A DNA stretch of 64,000 nt from Himantopus leucocephalus (GCA_003993805.1 RSEF01000006.1:27499402-27563401), one strand, 5' to 3'. Shown: positions 22,476 through 36,800, numbered from the stretch's first letter. Notes: generated by a model not told the origin, from the sequence alone. Numbers and translations are program-made.

Positions 22476-25400
22476 GTTAAGATTAAGTCTGATTTAGCAT
22501 GGCTGTTCCTACATGCGTCACTGGAGAGCGAACGAAAATGATAAACAATAACATTACCAGCTTGGGTGGGCTGATGTAGCAACTTCTTATGTGAAGAACT
22601 GGGCCCATCATTTTTATCTTGACAGTTTTTAAACCACCTCTGATTCCACCATTACAAAATAAAGCTATTTACACAGGAGTAAAAAGAGCCATATGTATCT
22701 GCCTCTCACTTCCAGCAAAAGCCCTTAGTAAAGGGACACCAACCCTAGAGCGCCTCTGGTCTGGTTTACTGTTGTCTTACGTTAAACAAAAATGAAGAGT
22801 GAGGATAAGCGAAGACTCTACTTCTCCCCAGCAAAAGTAATTGCTCTCTGTTCAGATCAGTGCTCAGCAATGATCAGAATCTGCTTACTCACACCAGGCA
22901 CAGCAAGCACATGCTGCACTTCCTGATGCTTCAGACGGATTGGGTTTTTTCCTCTGTAAAAAAAGTCAATAAAATCGACACAGCCTTTTGCAACCAAATG
23001 CAAGGCACCCATTAATCATCCACCCCCTGAAAAGGGAGCAACTTGATTTGCTTTTCCTAGAAGTGACAAATGAACACAAAACATAATTATAGATCTTAAA
23101 CAGGCCACACTTTTTTCACCCCTTTTTTGGTGCTAACTCTGCTGATGGCAGATTGCCCTTGACAATTATGTGGATTTTTGCTGTCCTCGCAAAGAAACCC
23201 AGGAATGCTTCGCAAGAGGATTCTGATTTTGCTTCTACAGATGGAATTGTGATCCTTATACAACTGCCCTGAATGACAGATTCAGTGGCTTAATCAAAAC
23301 AAGTCCAGAACTGCTCTCAATCTTCTATCTTAGCCCCTCATACGTCCACTTGGACCAACTTTTCTCTAACATTTTGTAGGAAAGAGCATAGTGTCAGTGA
23401 AATGCAACAGTATGAAAAAATTCCACGTATATTTCATAAATTCACCTGTTCTTTCACTCATTTCTGATGTATCAACAGATCTGAATCATATCACCTGAGC
23501 AGATACAGGGATGAAATGCAAATTGGGTCAAATCTACTGAAACAACCTTCACCCTCTCCCCTATTACATGCTTCAGGCATAGACCCACCACTGGGGACCC
23601 AGCAAAAGAGGAAATGGGCAAGGAAGAACAGAAGTCTCCCCTACTTGAATTCTCTAAACATTTGCATTTTTTTTTCCCCAGACCCTTTGCATGTCAGTAA
23701 AATAATTTTAGAGGGTTGTGGGGGTTGTTTTTTTTTAATATGGTAACTGATTGCAAGAGCACCAGTGCCATGGAATCCCAGCGTAATGAAATGTAATTTC
23801 TGCCACTTTGCATATCGCCTCTGAATTTGGATCGCCGTTTACAAGGCATGAACATTGTGTCAAGAGAGAACCTGATAGTCCAGATTCAGCAATTCACACG
23901 TGCATTGCAAAGCAATGTGTCCTCTTTTTAACTAATCGAACTAGCTCCTTGCTTAAGCTTTTTCAAGACCTAGAATAAGAAATAAAATGAAACAAGACAA
24001 AGAAAGGAACTGCTTTGGCCATGACATTCTGAAATAAATGCAACACTTGTGTAACGCAAATTAGACCAACTCCTTTTACAGGACTCAGCTGCTGGAAGCA
24101 GTAAGTGGTTGCAAAAGCAAATAGATTAGGGACAAAATTACCAAAAAGAAATAACTCAAGTATTCATCTGGATATTATCAGAAAAAGAGGAGACTGAAGC
24201 CTTTGCAAAGTTTAACAAGCTTTACTCATGGGTTAACTTCGACTGCTATAGAACTGTGCTCATGAGTGATGCCACCAAAATTTGTCCCAAGTCTCTGCTT
24301 TAAATAAATAGGCTGACAGTATTAGCACCTAAATGAAAACATGAAATGAGCTAGAGCTGACAGTTTTGAAGCTGTCTCTAACGCCAACTAAAAGACAAGG
24401 TTAGTTGCTGAGCAATTTCATTAAGACACTATTAAAATAATACACCAATAAATCGATCAAGGCACCGTGATATGGTTTATTGCCAGAAGTTCTTGTTAAC
24501 TCAGAAAGTGCAGTAATTTTGTAGGGAAAGAAGACTTCAGTGACAGAATTACAATTTCAACAGTGAAGAAAAAAAATAATAATGCCTTTGAATGATGACC
24601 TTGTTTGGAATGGTCTCAGAAATAATTAGAAATGACCACTTTAATACAAGGAAAAGGTCTGTGGACAAGTTATTTTGCAACTATAACTCAGTGACTTAAG
24701 AATAAAAAGGTTCTTATTCATACAAAGACACATAGCCCAAACTCATTAAAACAGTCTGTACTTTGCTGATACGGAGGGTAAAATACTTCAGGTCTCCCCC
24801 ACATAAAACTATACTCGTGATTACTAGATAGTGTAATTCAGATTCAAACTCAATCCAGATCTGGACAGTGGAAACTCTAGCATCTTTTTCCCCAAGAATG
24901 CACGGGAGGTCCATAACTGGTAAGATACTACCATCTTGCTCAAATCTTGGCTGTTCAAAGGTACGAGAAATGATGTGGTGAAAGGTTCACATGGTAAATT
25001 CATCTTGTTTGCACACATGAAAGATTTAGTGCTCACTAAGCGATAAGACAATCACTTGTCAGCAGAATACTAGATGGCAAAGGACTACCTTTTACGAGAG
25101 AAAAATTATCACCTGCCAATATTTTTGAAAGCTGGGATTGTACAGTGTTCTTAATGGAAGAATTGTTGAGAATTGCATTTGGCATCTTGATGAATGTGGT
25201 TTGAAATAAAAAGCTGGCTAGTGGCTGGAAAAAAGAATCCATTTACCTGTTCTGCGTTAGTGAATACAGTTCACTAAACTGAAATTTGTTCATTATAGGC
25301 CAAAAGTGACCGCAAAAGAAAGAAGCCAGTGAAAGTTCTATTTTTTTATTATCTGTGGGAATCATTTGGGGTTGTTTTACCAGACAGAAAAAGTGAATGT

Positions 25401-27291
25401 ATATATCAACAGCAACTCACAAAAATAAAAGAAACACTGTATAACTCCCCCTTATGCAAGCTTCAGACAGGGACGTAAACAGTCACTTCCAAAAATCTGC
25501 TGATGGCCTCTTTGGTTATGCAGAATAATATAATTAGTGGAAGTCCAAAAGAAACTCAAAAAGAGAGGATACACTTTGGAGGCAAATTTTTACTTTAGGA
25601 ATATGTCTGCCTCCCTGTTTTACACATAGCCAGAAAATAGCATGCATCTACGTGTGGAAGATATCACAAAATACATGAGATGTCAGTAGCTTTTCTGCAC
25701 AGTGTCCTGTTTAAGGGTTTTAGAATACAAGAAATATGAGGTATTTGATTCATTTTTACAGCACTTTGTTATAAGTGGCTTAGCAAAGGGCACTGAAAAG
25801 CCACTGAATCCCACCACACACATATGCTAACCAGAAAAAAACAAACAAGAAGGACATTTCATCTGTTTTTAAAGAACATCCCTCTATGCATCGAATGGAA
25901 AACACCACCAGCTGTCTTAGCAAACACACATTTTAAAATTACATTTCTAGAAACTAGAGCAGTCCTGTTACCCAATGCACTGAATACACCCTTTGACTGG
26001 CTACCTGGCCTGAACACAATGTCTTCCTTCTGTTACAGGATTTAAGAAAAATATGGCCTTACACATCTATATTATAAACTGTCTAATCCTCTGCTTTTTG
26101 TCTCTAGCCCATTTCTGGTTGAGTACAATATTTGGTTTCCTATCCAGATGCTTTTTAATGGACTGGTTTTAATAATTTGTAAAAAGTTTTTAACTAATAA
26201 CTATGAACTTTAAAAACCTTATTTCTGATTGTTCCAAGTGAATAAAAGGTCATTGCAGCTCACTGTTCCCCCTTCCCGTATTGAATGAAAAAATTAATAT
26301 TTAGTAATAGATGAAAAAGAAAAAGCTTTAATCCTTTCAATATCTAAACATTCAAGTTAAACAAAACCTGGGGTTTTTTTGTGTTTAGGAACACTTCCAG
26401 AATTACAACTAATGTTATGATTTTCTGTGATAATCATAATCTTAATAGTCAGCTGGCATTTCAATGTTTCTTTTTCAAGCACAGTACACAACAATAGATT
26501 TTCATTAATATGTGACTGTTGTCTGAATGCCAGTGAGTAAGTACCGGTGACCTTCTCTATCTTGAACATAGCAAACCCAAATCAGTATTAATATATTAAC
26601 TGTATTAATGAACAATTGCTGTTACTGTTGCTCAGCTTTCTCTACTTGGACTAATCCCAGTTTAATGTGGTTTCTCCACATTACCTGAATTTTTTTACCA
26701 CCAAAGTCCCAGGTATAGGGTTGGGTCAACGCAATATAGACTCATGAAAAGCAAAGATGAGGCTGAGGTATCTGTGCAGATGTGATTCAGATGTTCTCTC
26801 CGCTAATCCTACTTGATATGAATGGACATGTAAAAAAAATCCAGAGGTGCGGGGGAGAAGATTTTTCCTAAGACAGAACAGTGTAGAATAACAACCGCTC
26901 CTTACTCTGAACTTCAGTTCAGAAAACATCTGAAGCTCCAAGTGGGTAGGGGCTGATCCTGTTTCTATCAAAAGCCAAAAGAGGGCAGTGCACCCACACA
27001 CAGCCTGGTTCATTACTTGCAGCTCATCAGTGTGGGGACATTCATCAAGTGGACAGGTTGCTGCTACCCTACAGCCTTTTCTCTCTGTGGCTGAGCTTTG
27101 GCAAAAGTGTCATTCTCAAAAGTGCCTCACCTTGGACCAGACCTGAAAAGATTCAACTACTTTTTCCATTAAAGGTGAAGAAGTTGTGGGCTGGACTGTA
27201 AACAGAGAGAAACATCGACCTTCACTTTCCCAAGAGTAAGCTGCAATCCCAGCAGCTAGGGGGAATTCTTAAAATATACGTCTTTGCTTTG

Positions 27292-27820
27292 TGTCATGGT
27301 TTAACCCCAGTTGGCAGCTAGGAGCGTGCAGCCGCTCACACAGTTCTCCCCCTTCCCCCTGAAGGGCAGGGAGAAGAGGTAGAAAAAGAGGGGAAAGGGG
27401 AAAAAAAACCTCATGGGTTGAGATAAAGACAGTTTAAAAGAACAATAACAGAAAAGGAAAAATAATAATAATAATGGTAAAAGAATATACAAGACACAAG
27501 TCACTCTCACCACCCAGTAAATTGGTGAATTGGCACTGTCCTGAGCAGTGATCACAACCACCCCCCTCCCTGCAGCTAACCCCATTTATATACTGAGCAT
27601 GATGTCTATGGTACAGAATATTTCACTGACCATTCCATTATTCTGTCTATGCTCCTTCTCAGCTTCTAAGGGAAGCCAAAAAGAGTCCTTGAAAAGTACA
27701 CACATTGCTTAGCAACTACTAAAACAATATGAATTGTTGCCATTCCTTTCATACCAAATCTGAAACACAGCAACCACTAGAAAAAAAAATATTAACTCTA
27801 TCCCAGCTGAAACCAGGACA
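27292..27820 (-). mobile_element. Solo LTR of an endogenous retrovirus (ERVL-like) with 5-bp target duplication
   Basis: The 529-bp element starts TGTCATGGTTTAACCCC and ends AAACCAGGACA on the plus strand. It is flanked on both sides by CTTTG (27287-27291 and 27821-27825), a perfect 5-bp target-site duplication. The true orientation is minus: read that way it begins TGTCCTGGTTTCAGCTGGG, carries a TATATAAA box (27585-27592) in mid-element and has the TTAAACTGTCTTTATCTC block near its end, all hallmarks of a bird LTR family related to the TGTGCTGGTTTTGGCTGGG type. No gag, pol or env sequence lies next to it, so it is a solo LTR left by LTR-LTR recombination. The 5-bp duplication suits ERVL-like elements, but the family name needs a repeat library. 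The open frame within it (27585-27301) is not a gene. If still active, it could act as a promoter or enhancer in gene sense. Confidence 0.92.
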
Positions 27821-28159
27821 CTTTGAGGTACTAACTTTTAACTAAAGGAGGGAAAAAGATGAAATGGGGGAGATAGGAGTCCCTGAAGATTAGCATCACT
27901 TTTTAAATCTTAGCTTTTTAAAGTGCCGCTTCCTTTTCCATTACTCAAGAATTAAATGAAAATAAAGATTCTACATTTTGTCCTTACTTGAGCAAATGCA
28001 CCTAGCGTCTTAATGAGGACTGTAAATGTGTCATCCTTATGCAAAAATAGAAATGTAATACTAAAAACAATAAAGAAAACATTTCATTAATATAATTTAA
28101 TAGGTTACTACAGGATGTTTCAGAGCTACTTTTGTTTTATCTAGAATTATAAAGTGGTT

Positions 28160-28202
28160 TATAATTTAAATTATTTAATGTATATAATTTAAATTATTTA
28201 AT
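28160..28202. repeat. AT-rich 20-bp direct duplication
   Basis: TATAATTTAAATTATTTAAT occurs twice, at 28160-28179 and 28183-28202, separated by GTA. Each unit contains the palindrome TAATTTAAATTA. The copies are identical, so the duplication is recent or maintained. Confidence 0.9.
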
Positions 28203-29071
28203 TTAGGCTCCATACTGACCCATCTTCAAAGGTACAGATAGATGCTCAGGGCCTCGTCCTTTCAATTTTTAAACACCATCAAGGATGAAGATTCCACAAA
28301 TTCTTTGGGCCTATCCAATCTGAAACTGCTTAGTTTCCATTCAGTGTTAATCCTAATTTTAAGTATCTGGGGTTATAATGTCAGTTTTAAAACAAACAAG
28401 AACACTTTCAATTTTACATTTCTTTTAATTTAGAAGTCCATCTTAACTCAGCAAGCGCTTTGGAGGCTAGAAGAGCTGTATGAGCCCAAAGCACCAAGGT
28501 TAGTTTCACCCGACATGATCCTGTAGCAGTGCTGAAAATAGAATTCGTCAGGATCAGCTCCTAATCACACGCACAAACATTAGTTCCAGAGCAATCAGTT
28601 CTAGGGAAAGGAACAGGAAAAGATTAAGCTTCTCCTTTTTTCAAATCTCCCTCAAATCAAATTCTAGATTCTTATCTCTTCATTCCACAGTCCATTTGGG
28701 TCTAATTTAGTAGCCTGTCACAGAATCAAATTTTCCTATTCCTGTTTCATTATTATTACACACTGTTTTCTCTTCTTTTACATACATTTGATATAAAAAG
28801 CTTTATCGCCAAAACCAGATTGAAAATCTATTCCTTAAAACTTAAGTAAAACACAGTAGAAACTTCCATTCTGGAATAAAATCTAACTCATAACAATGAC
28901 TGTATTTGATTATTATGTTCTGTAAAGAAATAAAGAAACAAAGACAAAAAGCTCAGGAAACCTACAGTACTATAGGCACTTTATTTGGGACAGTGCAATC
29001 TAGTTTCAGTTAATAATCATCTGTTCTTTTACAACAGATGTTCTGCATTGTACTGAACTTGGAAAAAAACA

Positions 29072-29088
29072 TTTTTTTTTTTTTTTTT
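29072..29088. repeat. T17 homopolymer
   Basis: Seventeen T after GAAAAAAACA, without an N. Simple low-complexity sequence. Confidence 0.8.
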
Positions 29089-29664
29089 AAATGGAGACAG
29101 TCTTACTTGCTGAGAGGAGAAAAGAAAACTCAGCTTTGGAGAGATCTGGAATGAGTTGTGTTCATACATATTGCCTGTACTTTGTTCTGTTGCTCAGTAA
29201 GGCATTCCTTTCATTAAAGAATCTCATGAGATTAATTAGCTAATCTTCACACCAACTTTGTGGTAGAGAAGGAAAGTGCACATATCAAGAGGGAAAATTA
29301 CTTGGACAAACTCCATTAATCAATCAATGGCATAACAAGAAAGAAGCCACTTGCACTGTAAGCACTTTACAAACAATAGCATCTTCCAGCCCCAAATACT
29401 GGGCCCTAAGGGTCGTTAATCCTAATCAAAGCACAAGAAGACTCTTGGCCTGAAAGTATGGTAACCTAAGCAGAGCTACAGAAGGGACAGGAAAAAGAGT
29501 GATACTAAAGGAGTAATTTTTCTCTGAAGGGCGAGTTAGTGATAAACTCACGATCCACATGATCATCTTTCCTATTTCTTGTGATACCTCCTAAAATGTA
29601 CTTGAACTTCAACTGCTTTGAATTTAACCCTGGAAGGCACTGAAAACAGCCTAAGAGCATGAGT

Positions 29665-29794
29665 GACAAGGCCAGGTTGGATGGAGCTTTGAGCAACCTG
29701 GTCAAGTGAAAGGTGTCCCTGCCCATGGCAGGGGGGTTGGAACTAGATAATCTTTGAGGTCCCTTCCAACCTAAACCGTTCTATGATTCTATGA
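29665..29794 (+). mobile_element. CR1 3' end
   Basis: Starts GACAAGGCCAGGTTGGATGG and runs through GAGCAACCTGGTC and CCCTGCCCATGGCAGGGGGG to the terminal TTCTATGATTCTATGA. This is the standard bird CR1 3' end in plus orientation, about 130 bp and strongly 5'-truncated. The sequence is close to the family form, so it is relatively young. The open frame on the opposite strand (29726-29505) is a shadow. Confidence 0.93.
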
Positions 29795-30759
29795 CTGGTA
29801 CACCCTGAGTTGTAAAGTTTATAGACATGTGTTCACTGCATATAGACTGTGGGGTGTACCCCATTATTGGGGTACAAACACGGATAGCCTGGGGCAGGAA
29901 AAATCTCTAATAGATTGTGAAGATGGATGAGTTGAATGCCAGACAGCTGCTCAATAAGTTTCAACCCCTGGCTACAGGGAATCAGGATTTTACATGGCCT
30001 GAGAGATTTATCATTTCAGGAGTTTCCGGTCTGTTTATTTTTATTAGGCCTCATGAACACTCAAATCTTTGTATGAATGTTTTATCAAGGCTACAGAGAG
30101 ACTAGTCCAAAGTAAATAAAACTCATTATAAAGGAAACTTCTCATGATATTCGTCTTTTATGTCCCTGTTTTCCATGTGATGACTAGTTTTCCATTTCCC
30201 CTAGTTACGACTCTTTCATACCCCCCTACAGTAAGGTTTTCTCCTTGGGAGAGATGTTCTCGGGTGGTTCATTGTCTTCAATCAGTCTCTATCCCAAGAC
30301 ATACATATATGCTCTATAAAGAATGCTGTTGAAAGGATAAGTATGCCACTACAGGAAAGACTCAGACTCACCTAGACACAACTATTACGGTAGGAAGGAA
30401 GATACATGGAAAAGGAGGTGCAATCAGAGGAACAGTAGTACCAGACTGGCTACTGGAATGAGGATAAATAGACTGACTAGTAAGGAAATTGTATACTTTA
30501 TATATATACAGCCCCTTTACAAATACAATATTTATAAATACTTTATAAATACAGCCCCTAAAACAGAGGAAGAATAAATTATCTCCTGCTGCCTTTTGGC
30601 CTTCCACAAATGAGAACAATTTGGAGGGTTAGGAGGGAGGAATATTACAGTCTAATGCTGCCACAAGAGGCAACAAGACCATGGCCTCATCTCAAACTTT
30701 TTGGCACAAAGAGACCTCTTGCACTCCCAGTGTTATGTCAGTGCACGCCATGATCTCTA

Positions 30760-30885
30760 TCAGAGAATGGTTTGAGTCAGAAGGGACCCTTAAAGATCAT
30801 CTAGCCCTATCGCCCTGCCATGGGCAGGGACACCTGCCACTAGACCACATTGCTCCAAGATCTGTTTCAGCTCAACCTGGCCCTC
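30760..30885 (-). mobile_element. CR1 3' fragment, decayed
   Basis: Inverted CR1 tail on the plus strand: AGAATGGTTTGAGTCAGAAGG, ACCCTTAAAGATCATCTAG, CCCTGCCATGGGCAGGGACA, CACTAGACCACATTGCTCC and CTCAACCTGGCC. It covers the same part of the element as 29665-29794 but in the opposite orientation, about 1 kb away. It lacks a clean terminal repeat. Confidence 0.85.
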
Positions 30886-33800
30886 ACTCTGCCTCTACCT
30901 ACATGCAACTCCATTACAGTGTGAAATCCATTTCCTTGTGTCAGGGATATTTCAGAAAAGGGAGAGAAGAGATGGGAACAGTGATGAGCTGCAGCCACAA
31001 ATTTTTTAAAATGTTAACATAGTAAACATTTTTAAATAGCAATGTTGATGGTCTGCTGATGGTCTTTGCTTTATCACAGTTATGCCAAGCTTGGACAGAT
31101 GGTCAATTCACTAAACAGTTCATTTCATAGCCAACTGTTTCAAGCCATGCCACTTGCCTCTGGCCAGCCCTGGCACCTGTGTGGCACTGTGCTGTTTAAT
31201 ATTTCAGAGGCTTTTACGCTTGCCTGTGTTTTGTAGCACACCCGAAGTGAAGAAATAACGGGGAGGGGACATCAAAAAGCCACCTGCACCTCAGACTGTA
31301 GGCAGAGGTGCCCTCCTAGTCCCAATTACATTATTATCTGTACCTGTTCATCTCCATCTCTCTGTACAAGGTTCTTATCCCTCCATTCTTTACAAATGCT
31401 CTCACCTTAATTCACCTAAAATCCACCAACTGAAATGGTTCAGTAAACATGCCTGATTTTATCCAAAGCGCTTTAACCAGTCCATCAGTTCTCAGGTGGG
31501 GGCTGGTGCCTCCAGCAAGAAGAGTGCTAACGAACCACTAGAAGCCAGTACTAACTTTGAATAGCAGCTATTTGAACAAGGTAGGTTTGGTAAGAAACTG
31601 CTATTTTTCTTTCATCTGTTTTGCTGTAACTGGCAAAATTCTTGGGACTGACTTCACTGCAGCTGGTGACATTATCCCTGCCTGAGACAAGTATCAGGTC
31701 CTTTAGCATCTGCTGCTTTTGTGTTCTGAAAGTAAGAAAATATAACCTTAACAGAAAGTAAAACATCATAGAACTTGGAGATTCCAATTGTTCCCCAAGA
31801 GATATGTTCTGGGTGATAGAAGGGGGTTGGGGGCTGGAGTGGGAAGTAAATACAATTTTTCATGATAGTTATCAACAGTTTGACAAAACGTGATTCACAT
31901 TTCAGACTTTCATTTTTCCCTGAAATTGCAGGGAACATATGTGAAAGAAAATGAAAACTTATATACATTAAAAAAGCAGTGAGTTTACTAAACTGTCTGC
32001 AAAAATAAAAGCTATTTTTCAGCTAGTGAAAGATTTTATTTATTTTGCTCTTATATTTTATAAAGACTCATGCAGTATTTTCAAACATTACCTGAAAAAC
32101 AAGAATTTGGCTCCAAAGGGTCATTAATAAAAATCTCATTTAAATTAGGATTTTTGTTTACCTTTTGGCTATTCTTGGTGTGAGGAAAGGAGGTTTCATA
32201 AGGTAATATTTACATTACTCCTTAAAGCTTTCCCGTGGAGCTCTAAGGTCTAGCAACTTTGTTTTAACAAAAATCTAAATTCTTTTCCATTTAAAATTGA
32301 TTCTACCAGCTGACAACTTTAGAAAAGACACATATCGTAAGACTCCTGACAAAATCATGAGAGTTGGCACCACAATTCCTGCACTGAGAGTTATACCTCT
32401 TTTCTCCTGGGAGATGGCCATACAATCTAATGGTTCTTAGTGATATTTTCTGACTAGATTTAAATGGAATTGCTTTCAAGTAATTATCCATCTTTCAACA
32501 CATATCTATGCAACAGATGATGATAATAGTTGAGCATACATTTGCTGGATCAATATAAACTTTGGCATGGTATGACTGGTTCTGCTACTTCTTGATTTTT
32601 AGGTGTGGAGATGGAAAAAAATGAGCGTAGGGACAGGAATTCAGAATGACTGAAGTCTCTTGCTTGAGGGTCTGACTCAGGATAATTTTCCTATCCTGTA
32701 ATAGTCATCAAAACAATGTGGGGAGGAAAACCAGAAAGAAACTACTTCGTGGTGAGTTCTCTGCCAGTGATGAGAGTGAGCAATGAAACCCCCTGTAATT
32801 TTAACAAATAGGTTCTCACTAAACCAGGTCAAACATTTCAAGCAGCACATTGAGCCTGTCCTCCTGTGCCACTGAAGTTCATTTCAAAAGACTGTTACAG
32901 AAAAATCAAAGATTCTACAAATAAAGTTGGTGCAATGTGGGAAAGGTAAACTCTGTCTCTGGGCTGTGAACAAGGACAGCGGAGGGTAGGTTCTCTGCTA
33001 ACTGCAGTAAAGGAGGCAAGCATGCACTTAGAGGAGAAAATACCAAAGACAGCACAGAGTCTCCCAACCTCAACAATTTTCCAGTTCTTACCGTTTAGTA
33101 TAAAGTCTCTTTGGATTCATGGTACACGGTTCTGTTCTACCATCTACCTGCTTCCAGCTTTTGAGTATCCTGACTTTCACACAGTCATCTTTATCCAGGA
33201 TCTGTGCCCATACAGCTGGAAATTATTCCTTACTTACATAAGCAACTGCTCCTTTCCCAAATATATGACAGACACTTTCTGTACCACTTAATTCCAAAGC
33301 AGTCTCTATGTGTTGGCTTTGCTGAAGCTCCGTGCTTTGTTTCATTTTAGTTTTTTACACAGTAATTCTGAAATGTTCTTTAAAATTTCTCCTTAGTTAA
33401 GTTTTAATTTTTCCCTCTGACTGAGAATAAAGCACAGCTTCACAAATTATGTATACAGCTAGTTCTTTTTATGCACATTTATCTGATTTGCTTCTCTCCA
33501 AAGCATTTTTTGTATTAATGCATTAATTTCATAATCACTTCAAATTATGTTCCATGTTGCATGAACAATTGGGGAATTAACATCTGCTTGCAAGTTGTTA
33601 GCTTGGCTTTTTATTTTTGTTGCTGCAGTTGATGAACTCAAATTATCCATACCGAATGTGCCTGAAAAGAATTCCACCTCCAACAATAAATAATTCTCTT
33701 TACTTTCTGTATTGGTTTTTGTTACGGGAATTCATTGCAGTCTGTTAAGCAGTAACACAAAACACTTCTCTTCATTACCAGTTTTGGTATAATGGTTGAA

Positions 33801-36800
33801 TTACTATGTAGAGTCGCTCCGTAACACTCTTACATGGTCTTTCACATATGCACCTAGGTAACTAATGTGTTAAATTTTTCAGTTCTACCATTACCCTCTG
33901 GTTACCATAATGCTGGGTCTCAAATGGAACTACAGTGTCACAGACCACCTGTGATATCCAAGCAACTTTAACGGGAGCATTAAGCTCACATTAAGCAAGG
34001 GTACCACTGTTCAGTTGACAAAGACTCAGTGTAGCTGTTTTGCACAGAGATGACTTCCTGAGTCTATGCAGACACATGTACCTGAAAGCTGTAAAGCTCT
34101 TCTGGATCACATCAAGATGTTGAAAGAGCATGAGGGATAAAAAATTAATGAGAAAATGATGCTCCATGCCTCATTTCCCTCCTTGCACATACCATATGAC
34201 ATCCAAGATGGTTGACAACGTAGAAAGTAAGGTGCTCTTGTCCTACCTACTATTCTGTTCCAGAGTTGCTGATACTTTTCCTCCCTGACCCTCATCTTTC
34301 CCTTTTCTTTCCATGCATTTTTCCCTCTTCTAAAAGAAGTAATTTCCTCCTAGCTTTTAAAGAAAAGTAACAAAGTGAGTATGATACATCAATCTGCTGG
34401 GGTTTTGTTACTACTCCACCTTAAATTCATGTTCTAGCCTACGTTTACAATGTCTAAAGCAAAGGATCAGCATTCTTGGTTTGTCTTTATATACCACCAT
34501 GACAGGCATGACCAATTAGTCCAATACAGACAGGAACCCAATTTTTAAAAGGGAACCTCAGCTGGTGCAAAAGCCTACTGAGGCTAATACAGCATGAGTA
34601 GAAGTTAATATCATTACTTGAGGTTGAACCAACTGAGGATATACCTTTCTGTCTTCATCATCCAGTGCACAGTTTCATCAATGATAACAAAAGTAGGCTC
34701 CATTTGTTTTAAGAGCCGTGATTTTGCAGAAGTACTGCAGCAAGTCATATGTTTTAATCTAACCACCTCCAAATAGAGCCTTCTTTAAGACTGAGTGTCA
34801 CCTGTCTGCATCTCTGGAGACATCCTGAGACATTCTGATGGAAAGTTCAATCTTTACCCCCCCTTGGCTTTTTAATAGTGTGACTAAAGCTTTTAGCAGT
34901 CAGACAGCTGTGGAGCTTGCAAGAAGATGTTCTTGCACAATAGACATTATAGTTAATTGCCCTTCTATAACAGTTACTAGAACCAAACCAGGACAAAGCA
35001 TTGCTAGATTTTTGTATGAATATTGCTATAATAGAACTTGTCTTTCTACTTAAAATATAGCATATGAGGAGAGGCATAAAAACCTACTTGTTTCAGTTTT
35101 TTTTTAAAAGGAATAAAAGATGGTGGGTACTTTAAAGTGACCTTCCTAGCTGTGTAGCTGATCTTGCTAAATCAGAATCCTACTAATTATTAGACCAATT
35201 GCCAAAACCATACAGAAGTAATCCTGCAATAGTGAAGAAAGAGAGGAATTATACTTAGCAGCAGTTTTAAAATTGACTGTTTGAAGAGGACACTAGAATT
35301 TATGGTATTTTTGCTTTAGTGACTTGATGTCATTCTGGAGTCAAACTCAAAAATTGCCTTCTCCATCTACTCTTCGCAAAGTTCTTTGAGAGCATGAATT
35401 GTCCTTCTATATCATACTTCACGTCAGGTATTTGGGTGTCTGTTCACCAAACTCCAATTAATGTTTGAAAGGCTGAGGCACTAATGACTTCAAGCAGTGC
35501 TATTACTCATGAGATGACAAAAGAAACTTAGATTCAGCCTGTAAAGCTTTAATGGCTTCAAACAGCTGGGGGTGTTAAACCGTGTGATACCTCACTCCTA
35601 CCTTTGGAGAGTATGGAACAAATTTAACTCAATCAACTAGCTGGCTTCAAAGATGGAGATGCATTCTTGTTATCAGAAGCCAATGATCAGTATCAGTTTC
35701 AGCAGCACAGATAACTCATGCAACAATGGCTGTTGAGTGCCAATGACTGCTAATGAGAACTTGATCAATAGTATTTCTAATGACACAATTCAGACTGTAA
35801 TGGGGCTGTTCTGGTGATAGGGAAAACAAGACAGCAATTATTATACTTTCAGCCACGGCAAATTCCAGTGTTGCTCATTTCTTGTTATTCCACCTGCTGC
35901 TTAATAGCCAATATGTATTTCTTCAGTTGTCTCTGCCCTTTCCAACCCCTACATTAAAGACTGAGGATCACAATGCTGAGATGCTTACAGTTACTATGCT
36001 GTAGAACTCTTGAGTTGCCTACGAATCATTTGTTATTTCTATAATGCCTAATGGATACTAGGTGAGAACAAAGCTACCATTTCTTACTATTCAGGCAGCT
36101 TTCAAACAGGATCATATATTACCAGCATTTTCTTGCACTACTTCCTGGAAGATATACTCCAAATATAGACACGTATTAATGTTCAGGTCTGTCAGTTGCT
36201 CAGTGATGCAGAGAGGTTAGTTGATTGGATGCTCCTAGCAAGAGTTCTGCATTTGCACTCAACATGTAAAGCAGCCTCTTCTTAAGCTTTCTCTGGCCAT
36301 GTTCAACTGACGAGTGAAAAACAAATGATAGGCCATTCTGGCCACTGGGAATACTATCCCCGCTGACACAGGGGGCAATAGCATAATACAGTGCAACTGA
36401 TTTCTCTGTAAAATCTTTTGTGCATAAGTTAAAAAAAAAAAAAAAGTGCCCCAAACATATCATTTCAGATGGCAGTACATTCCGTAAGTAAAGAAAACAA
36501 GATGTGATAAGCCAGTGATGGGAAGAACATGTTTCAGACATATCGCAGAGAGATCACACAAGCACAAGAAAAAGCAGAAAGCTGAGGGAATAATATCTAA
36601 TAACTTTACCACAGAAAGGGTTTATGTTAAGTCAGAGGGCAGAGAGGAAGACTGCATTTTTAAGTGAAATTTCAGAACAAGCTTAGACTCAGCTGAGAGA
36701 TAGGTACCAGAATCACACGCAGTGAAAAGCCTTTAACAATAAATGAGGTTGGCTGGAAAAGAGGGAGAACAGAGGTGAAGCCAAACAACATTGTGAAGTT

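Noticed and set aside
27301..27585. 94-residue hydrophobic minus-strand open frame with LLPLLLLFFLF
   Set aside because: It lies wholly inside the solo LTR and comes from its pyrimidine-rich sequence.
28985..29055. Possible miRNA-like hairpin (CATCTGTT/AACAGATG with outer CAGTGCAAT and ATTGTACTG)
   Set aside because: The outer arms match only with a large one-sided bulge of about 18 nt, which is not miRNA-precursor geometry.
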